DNA from: Clostridiales bacterium
Lineage (GTDB): Bacteria; Bacillota; Clostridia; Oscillospirales; Acutalibacteraceae
DNA: 7,026 nt
NCBI GenBank assembly: GCA_012511005.1
Contig: JAAZGX010000192.1
Coordinates: 1 to 7,026 of the forward strand
Direction of reading: 5' to 3'
The position numbers were made by a program, and so were the translations under genes. The notes under the pieces were generated by a model, which was given only the letters and a program-made list of their open reading frames with translations, searched no databases and was not told the origin of the DNA. The first letter of the stretch is position 1; the number at the start of each line of letters is the position of its first letter. Shown here piece by piece: positions 1 to 5,666 of the stretch.

Positions 1-2
1 AC

Positions 3-1028
3 AAAGAGCCTCACGCTATAAAGCATTGGTGCCTCGGCAACGAAATGGACGGCAACTGGCAAATGGGGCATAAAACACCTGTGGAATATGGGCTAATAGC
101 AAATGAAACGGCAAAGCTTATGAGAATGACCGATAATTCCATTGAGCTTGTCCTTTGCGGCAGCAGTAACAGTAATATGCGCACTTTCGGCGAGTGGGAA
201 ACTACCGTACTTGACCTTGCATATGACAATGTTGATTATATTTCACTTCACCAATATTTTGGAAATGCTGACGGTGATATTAGAAATTTTCTTGCAAAAG
301 GCATAGAGCTTGATAGATATATTGAAACTGTTATCGCATGCTGTGACTATATTTGCGGGAAAAAGCACAGCAAACACACAATAAACCTTTCAGTTGATGA
401 GTGGAATGTTTGGTACCATTCACATGGCGCAAAATTTGAAAAGTGGTCAAAAGCACCATCTATTTTAGAAGATGTTTATAATTTCGCTGACGCTTTAGTA
501 GTAGGCTCCATGCTCCTTTCACTGCTGCGCCGCTGTGACAGAGTTAAAATAGCCTGTATAGCCCAACTCGTTAATGTTATAGCTCCCATAATGACAGAAA
601 CGGGCGGTAAATCGTGGGCGCAAACAATTTTTTACCCTTACCTGCACGCTTCCCGCTTCGGCAGAGGCTCGGTTCTCCTGCCTGTTATTGAGTCTTCAAC
701 TCACAACACCAGAGAATACACCGATGTTCCTGATATTGACTCATTAGCTGTTCATAATCCTGAAAAAGATGAGCTTACAGTGTTTGCCATTAACCGTGAC
801 CTTTCGGATGCAATACCTTTTACTGTAAACCTTTTAGACTTTACAGGGTACTCTCCCATAGAGCATATCGAGATGTCGGGATACGATTTAAACGCTGTAA
901 ATACAGCAATTTCCGCTCCCGTAACACCAAAAACAAAAAAAGTCCCCTACATTGAGGACGACGCTTTCACTGTAAATCTCTCTCCCTTGTCTTGGAATGT
1001 GTTCCGTTTTAGAAAAACAAGCGGTTAA
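3..1028 (+). CDS. abfA: GH51 alpha-L-arabinofuranosidase, 5'-truncated by window edge
   Basis: Intracellular-type retaining glycoside hydrolase that removes terminal alpha-L-arabinofuranosyl groups from arabinoxylan or arabinan oligosaccharides. The reading frame is open from the left edge, so the ATG at 45 is internal; 341 residues plus TAA are visible. The acid/base Glu is codon 42-44 in WCLGNEMDG (visible residue 14) and the nucleophile Glu is codon 399-401 in SVDEWNVWY (residue 133). Their 119-residue spacing equals E175/E294 of the Geobacillus stearothermophilus enzyme as I recall it. His83 and Tyr85 in SLHQYFGN and Gln188 in AQLVNVIAPI also match known active-site positions. By that comparison about 160 N-terminal residues, the first part of the barrel, lie outside the window. 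The last ~140 residues look like the family's C-terminal beta domain. No signal peptide can be judged. Family call is firm; exact substrate is inferred, and the symbol is the usual one for this family. Confidence 0.95.
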   Translation, partial: KEPHAIKHWCLGNEMDGNWQMGHKTPVEYGLIANETAKLMRMTDNSIELVLCGSSNSNMRTFGEWETTVLDLAYDNVDYISLHQYFGNADGDIRNFLAKGIELDRYIETVIACCDYICGKKHSKHTINLSVDEWNVWYHSHGAKFEKWSKAPSILEDVYNFADALVVGSMLLSLLRRCDRVKIACIAQLVNVIAPIMTETGGKSWAQTIFYPYLHASRFGRGSVLLPVIESSTHNTREYTDVPDIDSLAVHNPEKDELTVFAINRDLSDAIPFTVNLLDFTGYSPIEHIEMSGYDLNAVNTAISAPVTPKTKKVPYIEDDAFTVNLSPLSWNVFRFRKTSG

Positions 1029-1050
1029 TTAAAAAAAGTTATAAATGAAA

Positions 1051-1082
1051 AGACCGCGCAGAAAAATACGCGGTCTGTTTTT
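1051..1082. terminator. Probable bidirectional intrinsic terminator between convergent genes
   Basis: AGACCGCG (1051-1058) pairs perfectly with CGCGGTCT (1069-1076), leaving a 10-nt A-rich loop. On the + strand the stem is followed by G and five T's; read on the - strand it is followed by TTTC and then a T-rich stretch. It lies 23 bp after the arabinofuranosidase stop and 12 bp beyond the ftsZ stop, so it can end transcription from both sides. The stem is short (8 bp) but GC-rich. Confidence 0.85.
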
Positions 1083-1094
1083 AATGTTAAGATT

Positions 1095-2183
1095 TTATTT
1101 TCTGCCCTTAAACAAATCAAGAATGTCTACAATGTCATCCTCGTCGTCGCCGAAGCCGCCTTCCATACCGTCACTATGACTACTGATTTCATCTTCTATC
1201 ACAGGTTTTTTAGCAAGCCCGTTAATGTCAGTTCCAAAGCCCGTAGCAATTACTGTTACGACCATTTCATCGTCAAGCTTTTCGTCAAACGCGACACCGA
1301 ATATAATGTTGGCGTCCTTGTCGGCAGCGTCAGATATAATCTTCGCGGCTATATCAACATCATCAAGAGTAATGTCAGGAGAGGATGAAATGCTGATTAT
1401 TACGCCTTTTGCACCTTGAATTGTAGTTTCAAGCAACGGACTTGAAATTGCGGAATTTGCCGCAACCTCAGCCTTTTCTTTGCCTGAGCCGCGCCCAACG
1501 CCCATATGAGCGTGACCGGCATCTTTCATTACAGCAGTAACATCGGCAAAGTCAAGATTTATCAGCCCCGGAATTTTTATAAGCTCGGAAATGCTTTTTA
1601 CACCTTGGCGAAGGACATCGTCAGCAATATCGAACGCGTTGCTAAATGTTATTTTTTGGTCTGAAACAAGCTTTAAGCGCTCGTTAGGAATAACGACAAG
1701 ACTGTCAACATGTTGAGCTAACTCCGCTATGCCTGATTCAGCAAGCTGCATACGAAGCCTGCCCTCAAAAGCAAATGGTTTTGTGACGATACCAATTGTG
1801 AGTATCCCACGCTCTTTTGCTATTTGTGCTATTGCGGGTGCCGCTCCCGTACCTGTGCCGCCGCCCATACCTGCGGTTACAAAAACCATATTAGCACCGT
1901 TTAGCGAGTCAATAATGGCATCGCGGCTTTCTTCTGCCGCCTTTGCACCAACATCGGGGCGCGCGCCGGCACCTCTGCCGCCTGTAACCTTTTCGCCTAT
2001 TTGTATTTTATGTGTTGCCTGTGAGTATACAAGCACCTGCTTGTCCGTATTAATAGCGATAAATTCAACGCCTTGAACGCCGCTTCTCACCATGCGGTTA
2101 ATAGCATTACCGCCGCCTCCGCCGACACCGATAACCTTAATTTGAGTTGCATCCTCAAATTCATTAGAAATCTCAAACGCCAT
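1095..2183 (-). CDS. ftsZ: Cell division protein FtsZ
   Basis: Tubulin-like GTPase that polymerises at midcell into the Z ring and recruits the divisome. The 362-residue protein shows the N-terminal nucleotide loop VGVGGGGGNAINRM-type segment (residues ~17-31), the tubulin signature GGGTGTG (107-113), and the T7 catalytic loop NLDFADV (209-215) with its catalytic Asp at 211/214. The core ends near residue 323. A very short acidic Gly/Asp/Glu-rich linker follows, then a divergent C-terminal peptide (DILDLFKGRK) that keeps the Asp-Ile...Leu-Phe-basic pattern but lacks the usual Pro. The start at 2183 is chosen because AGGAGG lies 6 nt upstream. The in-frame ATG at 2222 would add 13 basic residues without a ribosome binding site and would fall almost on the predicted transcription start. 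It is the last gene of the cluster segment, with its own candidate promoters upstream and a terminator downstream. No ftsA precedes it. Confidence 0.98.
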   Translation of the reverse strand: MAFEISNEFEDATQIKVIGVGGGGGNAINRMVRSGVQGVEFIAINTDKQVLVYSQATHKIQIGEKVTGGRGAGARPDVGAKAAEESRDAIIDSLNGANMVFVTAGMGGGTGTGAAPAIAQIAKERGILTIGIVTKPFAFEGRLRMQLAESGIAELAQHVDSLVVIPNERLKLVSDQKITFSNAFDIADDVLRQGVKSISELIKIPGLINLDFADVTAVMKDAGHAHMGVGRGSGKEKAEVAANSAISSPLLETTIQGAKGVIISISSSPDITLDDVDIAAKIISDAADKDANIIFGVAFDEKLDDEMVVTVIATGFGTDINGLAKKPVIEDEISSHSDGMEGGFGDDEDDIVDILDLFKGRK

Positions 2184-2189
2184 TTTAAT

Positions 2190-2195
2190 CCTCCT
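2190..2195 (-). promoter_or_regulatory. ftsZ ribosome binding site
   Basis: AGGAGG read on the - strand, 6 nt before the ATG at 2183-2181. It is a near-perfect Shine-Dalgarno sequence and fixes the ftsZ start against the upstream in-frame ATG at 2222. Confidence 0.9.
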
Positions 2196-2236
2196 ATGAT
2201 AAAGAAAAATACACTTTCTCATTCTTTAGCTATACA

Positions 2237-2265
2237 ATAGTAGCATATATTCTTTGTTATTTCAA
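2237..2265 (-). promoter_or_regulatory. Candidate ftsZ promoter, proximal (extended -10)
   Basis: On the - strand TTGAAA (2265-2260) is separated by exactly 17 bp from TACTAT (2242-2237), and TG sits one base before the -10, giving an extended -10 (TGCTACTAT). The predicted transcript start is near 2230, leaving a leader of about 47 nt with the AGGAGG site. The match to a housekeeping sigma-A promoter is good, but it lies in an 84% AT stretch where chance matches are common. Confidence 0.6.
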
Positions 2266-2288
2266 CATTTTTACAAATTTCTTTTATA

Positions 2289-2316
2289 AATATACAATAT
2301 TTATTATATATCTCAA
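2289..2316 (-). promoter_or_regulatory. Candidate ftsZ promoter, distal
   Basis: On the - strand TTGAGA (2316-2311, overlapping the ftsQ stop codon) is followed after 16 bp by TATATT (2294-2289). Each hexamer matches the sigma-A consensus at five of six positions. Together with the proximal candidate this would give ftsZ tandem promoters independent of the upstream cluster. The extreme AT richness of the gap lowers confidence. Confidence 0.4.
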
Positions 2317-3209
2317 TGTTCGCTTTTGTTTTGCACGGTAAAAGGCTCTGTTTCTACCTTCCCCTCGCGGAAATATCCGTATGGGTCGATAGTGAGGTCA
2401 AGAGTGCCTTTAACCGCGTTATTCCTTTGTTCTTCGACTCGAATAGCCTCTGCCGCCCTTAGCATTTTGCGCTCAAAATTCGTCAAGGAGCCGGCTTTTA
2501 GCATTATTCTCCCGTCATACATAAGTGTTATAGCCGACATATCCGATAAGCTGATACTTGATATTTTGTCAAGCTCGGCATTTTTTATGGCTGTTAATAT
2601 ATCTGTAATTTGCTCAAAGGTTGTGCTGTCTTCAAATTCTACCGTTTCGCATATTTCTGCCTTTTTAGGATAAATATTAGATACATAGGAAACGCCGTCG
2701 CGCAGTACTGTGGCAGAATTGCTTAACACTTTGCCCTTTTCATTTATTAGAACATAGCCCTGCTCCCAGTCAAAAGCGGCATATTCTTTCGTATCAATAA
2801 TATCTATAACAAGGGTTGACGGCAGTTTGCGTTTTAGTTTTGCCTGTCCCGCATAAGGCAAATTGCCCGTTATCTTTTTTGCCGCACCTTTTAAATCGCT
2901 TATAAAAAAATTGTCATCAATTTGTATTCCCGATGCTTTTATAATTTCCGTATCCCCATAAACAGACGAGCCTTTAACCTCAATATCTTGAATGTTAAAA
3001 AACACAGTAAGCGAAAGCCCCACGGCAACGGCGGCAAAACAAAGCAGCAAAACCGTGTATAGTATATATTTCATTCTCTTTTGTTTCTTTCGCCTTATTT
3101 TGTTGTTACTATGCCTTATTTCATCTCGTGACATCTGCAAAGGTCTTCTGACCTGCTGTTTCGGACTTAACTTTTTAGCTGTTTGTCTGTTGCTCACTTT
3201 TTTTTGCAT
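2313..3209 (-). CDS. ftsQ: Cell division protein FtsQ/DivIB
   Basis: Bitopic membrane protein of the divisome; with FtsL and FtsB/DivIC it forms the subcomplex that recruits and controls the septal synthase FtsW-FtsI. The 298-residue protein has a highly basic cytoplasmic N terminus (residues 1-46, many Lys/Arg), one transmembrane segment (about 47-71), then a POTRA-like domain (about 71-140, starting FFNIQDIEVKG and running through the LKRKLPSTLVIDI strand) and a beta-rich FtsQ/DivIB domain to about residue 280. The tail is short and polar. The start at 3209 is chosen for GGAGG 6 nt upstream; an in-frame GTG at 3239 would add 10 residues without a ribosome binding site. Its first 35 bp overlap the 3' end of murA in another frame, suggesting translational coupling. 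The identification rests on architecture, the POTRA segment and position between murA and ftsZ. Confidence 0.92.
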   Translation of the reverse strand: MQKKVSNRQTAKKLSPKQQVRRPLQMSRDEIRHSNNKIRRKKQKRMKYILYTVLLLCFAAVAVGLSLTVFFNIQDIEVKGSSVYGDTEIIKASGIQIDDNFFISDLKGAAKKITGNLPYAGQAKLKRKLPSTLVIDIIDTKEYAAFDWEQGYVLINEKGKVLSNSATVLRDGVSYVSNIYPKKAEICETVEFEDSTTFEQITDILTAIKNAELDKISSISLSDMSAITLMYDGRIMLKAGSLTNFERKMLRAAEAIRVEEQRNNAVKGTLDLTIDPYGYFREGKVETEPFTVQNKSEH

Positions 3210-4467
3210 CGTCTTCCTCCGTACGATATACATCTGCACCTAAGTCGTTTAGGTTCTTTTCAAATTCGGCATATCCTCTGTCTAAGTGATACAGTTTATT
3301 TACTGTTGTAGTGCCTTTTGCGGATAGTCCCGCAATTATTAAGGCACAAGAGCCTCTAAGGTCCGGTGAGTTTACATTTGCTCCACAAAGGCGCGGTACT
3401 CCCTCAACAACGGCAACGCGTCCCTCTGTTTTTATACATGCTCCCATTTTTATAAGCTCCGGTACATGTTTAAAACGGCATTCAAATATATTTTCCACAA
3501 TAACGCTCGTACCGTTTGCAACACATGCGAGAGTTGTAAAAAGCGCCTGTAAATCCGTAGGAAAGCCGGGATAAGGCTGTGTGCTTATTTTATCTATTCT
3601 TTTTAGCCGTACCGGCGCCGTCAGTTTTATTTGGCGGTGCAGAAGCTTTATATCACAGCCCATTTCCTCAAATACGGGCAGCACTCCGCCAAGGTGGGCA
3701 GGCACAATATCTTTTACGGTAACTTCACCGCGCGTTACGGCGGCGGCACATAAATAGGTGGCACAAACTATTCTGTCGGGTATAACGCTGTGAGACGCCC
3801 CTCGTAATTCTTTTACGCCCGTTATAGTGATTGCTCCTGCGCTGCAATGTATTTTCGCACCGCAAGCGTTTAGGAAATCCGCAAGGTCAGTTACTTCCGG
3901 CTCTCTTGCTGCATTTAGTATTGTTGTTGTACCCTCCGCCGTAGCGGCGGCAAGAATGATGTTCTCTGTTGCCCCAACACTTGGAAAGCTAAGTGTTACG
4001 GCAGTCCCTTTTAATCCGCCCTCACATTTACAATCAAGCACTCCATGCTCCTCGTTAATAATGACGCCAAACTTTTTCATTGCCGAAATATGTAAATCAA
4101 TCGGTCTTAATCCTATTTCACACCCGCCCGGAGTTGAAATAACGGCACGCCCGTTTCTCCCTAACACTGCACCTAAAAAAATTATGGAAGAGCGCATTTC
4201 ATGCATTAATTCCTCCGGTATTTCATACCCAAAGGCTTTGGTGCTGTCTACCGTTACGGTATTATTCAGAAAAACAACATCACAACCTAAACTTCTGAGA
4301 ATGTTTATTGTTGCGTCTATGTCGGATAGCCTTGGACAATTATGTATTTCACACTTCCCTTTTATTAGGTAGCACGCCGCAAGGATTGGCAACGCACTGT
4401 TTTTACTTCCCTGACATATTACTTCCCCGTTTAGTATTCGTCCTCCGTTAATGGTCAACGATGCCAC
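3175..4467 (-). CDS. murA: UDP-N-acetylglucosamine 1-carboxyvinyltransferase (MurA)
   Basis: Cytoplasmic enzyme of the first committed step of peptidoglycan synthesis: transfers enolpyruvate from PEP to UDP-GlcNAc. The 430-residue length is slightly above the E. coli protein. Visible catalytic residues: Lys22-Asn23 in GSKNSALPI, Cys116 in STPGGCEIG (E. coli Cys115, the residue alkylated by fosfomycin, so no Cys-to-Asp type resistance here), Asp305 in GFPTDLQ, Arg371 in PDLRGS and Arg397 in HLDRGY. Two EPSP-synthase-like domains are apparent. The start is GTG at 4467: an in-frame TGA lies three codons upstream, and AAGGAG ends 9 nt before it. An out-of-frame ATG lies closer to that site (see findings). 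The C terminus (after about residue 413) is an acidic/polar tail overlapping ftsQ. In Bacillus this cluster position is held by murB; murA here is common in Clostridia. Firmicutes often carry a second MurA paralogue elsewhere. Confidence 0.97.
   Translation of the reverse strand: MASLTINGGRILNGEVICQGSKNSALPILAACYLIKGKCEIHNCPRLSDIDATINILRSLGCDVVFLNNTVTVDSTKAFGYEIPEELMHEMRSSIIFLGAVLGRNGRAVISTPGGCEIGLRPIDLHISAMKKFGVIINEEHGVLDCKCEGGLKGTAVTLSFPSVGATENIILAAATAEGTTTILNAAREPEVTDLADFLNACGAKIHCSAGAITITGVKELRGASHSVIPDRIVCATYLCAAAVTRGEVTVKDIVPAHLGGVLPVFEEMGCDIKLLHRQIKLTAPVRLKRIDKISTQPYPGFPTDLQALFTTLACVANGTSVIVENIFECRFKHVPELIKMGACIKTEGRVAVVEGVPRLCGANVNSPDLRGSCALIIAGLSAKGTTTVNKLYHLDRGYAEFEKNLNDLGADVYRTEEDDAKKSEQQTNS
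3216..3220 (-). promoter_or_regulatory. ftsQ ribosome binding site inside murA
   Basis: GGAGG on the - strand, 6 nt before the ftsQ ATG at 3209-3207. It lies within the last codons of murA, so ribosomes finishing murA pass over it; it decides the ftsQ start. Confidence 0.85.
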
Positions 4468-4476
4468 ACATAATCA

Positions 4477-4482
4477 CTCCTT
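4477..4482 (-). promoter_or_regulatory. murA ribosome binding site
   Basis: AAGGAG on the - strand, 9 nt before the murA GTG (4467) and 5 nt before a competing out-of-frame ATG (4471). It is the only plausible site for murA because the frame is closed just upstream. The 71-bp gap between murG and murA otherwise holds only a weak bulged hairpin (4490-4512) and a GCCGTT tandem pair (4529-4540). Confidence 0.75.
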
Positions 4483-4538
4483 CGAGCAAGAGAAAGCACT
4501 TTTACTGCTCTCATACTATGCTAAAGAAGCCGTTGCCG

Positions 4539-5666
4539 TTACTGCTTTTGCTCGTGCAGCTCTTTTATGACCGTGTAAATAATATCTAAAGAACCGATGA
4601 TTGCCATTTTCTTTGCGTTATCCCCTATTTCTTTAAGCTTATCTTCATTTTTAAGAAGATTATCCACCTCATTAATAAGCCTTTCACCCGTAAGGTCTTT
4701 TTCTTCAATTAAAACTGCGGCACCGTTTTTTACGAGTGACATGGCATTATGATATTGATGATTTTCCGTCACATTTGGGGATGGTATAAGTATTGACGCT
4801 TTTCCGAGCGCTTGTATTTCAGTAAGAGTTGACGCGCCAGCGCGGCAAATAACTAAGTCTGCCGCAGAAAGTACTCTTGCCATATCATCAATATATTCTC
4901 TGATATTGATGTTTCCCGCATTTTCTATATCCACGCCTTTTTCTTTTAATTTATCGGGCACCCATAGCCCGTATTGTCCCGTTGAATGTATAAATATAAG
5001 GCTTGGGTCTTTATGTTTTTTCGTTATAAGCTCTACAATCGCTTTATTTACAGCCTCGGCGCCTAATGACCCGCCCATTGAAAGTATGATTTTCTTGTCA
5101 CTGCCTACTGAAAGCTCCGCTCTTGAAAAATCCCTGTCAACTGTCAGCATTTCAGGGCGAATAGGAAGCCCTGTTACTACGGGCGCGTTTTTACAGCTCA
5201 TTCGCTCTTTTGCGTCCTCAACCGTAAGCATAACCTTATCAACCATTTTAGCAAGCGCCTTGTTAGCTAAACCGGGATATGCATTTTGCTCGTGTATAGC
5301 CGTCTTTATGCCTGCCTTTGCGGCGGCTCTTACAACGGGTCCGCTTACATAACCGCCAAATCCTATTACGATATCAGGCTCAAATTTCGTTATAATCCTT
5401 TTAGCCTCAAATGAGGATACGAACATTTTAATAATAGTATGTATATTTTCTTTTATGTCTTTTGGAGAAAAGCCCCTCTTAAATCCGCTTATGCTTATGC
5501 TCTTAAACGGAAACCCTGCGGCAGGAACGAGCTTTGCCTCCATCTTTTCTTTTGTGCCGATAAAAAGGATGTCCGCTTGGCTGTTACACTCTTTTATTTT
5601 GCTTGCAACTGCAAGAGCAGGGTTAATATGACCGCCCGTGCCGCCTGCCGCTATAATAACTCTCAT
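4539..5666 (-). CDS. murG: UDP-GlcNAc:lipid I N-acetylglucosaminyltransferase (MurG)
   Basis: Peripheral membrane GT28 glycosyltransferase at the inner face of the membrane; adds GlcNAc from UDP-GlcNAc to lipid I to make lipid II, the substrate of FtsW. The 375-residue protein has two Rossmann-like domains. In order: GGTGGHINP (residues 8-16, catalytic-loop His13), GFGGYVSGP (102-110), HEQNAYPG (125-132), GLPIR (166-170), the second glycine loop GGSLGA (198-203), and the UDP-GlcNAc pocket RAGASTLTEIQALG (275-288) with Glu283, followed by NHQYHNA (302-308). The length is typical of the family. The ATG overlaps the ftsW stop as ATGA, and AGGGAG lies 8 nt upstream, so it is translationally coupled to ftsW, which uses its product. 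No missing key residue was seen. Confidence 0.97.
   Translation of the reverse strand: MRVIIAAGGTGGHINPALAVASKIKECNSQADILFIGTKEKMEAKLVPAAGFPFKSISISGFKRGFSPKDIKENIHTIIKMFVSSFEAKRIITKFEPDIVIGFGGYVSGPVVRAAAKAGIKTAIHEQNAYPGLANKALAKMVDKVMLTVEDAKERMSCKNAPVVTGLPIRPEMLTVDRDFSRAELSVGSDKKIILSMGGSLGAEAVNKAIVELITKKHKDPSLIFIHSTGQYGLWVPDKLKEKGVDIENAGNINIREYIDDMARVLSAADLVICRAGASTLTEIQALGKASILIPSPNVTENHQYHNAMSLVKNGAAVLIEEKDLTGERLINEVDNLLKNEDKLKEIGDNAKKMAIIGSLDIIYTVIKELHEQKQ

Noticed and set aside
11..229. 72-codon - strand frame over the start of the arabinofuranosidase fragment
   Set aside because: It is antisense to the catalytic GNEMDG region of GH51, whose frame is certain; no ribosome binding site or known domain.
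45..1028. ATG at 45 as the start of a short stand-alone protein
   Set aside because: The frame is open to the left edge and codons 3-44 encode the conserved WCLGNE stretch with the catalytic Glu, so the gene simply continues out of the window.
2181..2222. Longer ftsZ beginning at 2222
   Set aside because: No ribosome binding site, 13 extra residues atypical for FtsZ, and a perfect AGGAGG precedes the ATG at 2183.
2286..2304. Inverted repeat ATAAATA-5-TATTTAT after ftsQ as a terminator
   Set aside because: Seven A:T pairs only and no following T-run on the - strand; it more likely reflects the AT-rich promoter region, though an operator role is left open.
3207..3239. Longer ftsQ beginning with GTG at 3239
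   Set aside because: No Shine-Dalgarno before it, while GGAGG sits 6 nt before the ATG at 3209.
3827..4372. 181-codon + strand open frame antisense to murA, and similar long antisense frames over ftsZ, murG and ftsQ
   Set aside because: They lie wholly within well-identified genes, show no recognisable domains, and have low-complexity Ser/Pro/Ala-rich composition typical of the opposite strand of such genes.
4490..4512. Hairpin in the murG-murA gap as a terminator or attenuator
   Set aside because: Stem of 3 plus 4 bp with a 2-nt bulge, no T-run, and too weak to claim a role.
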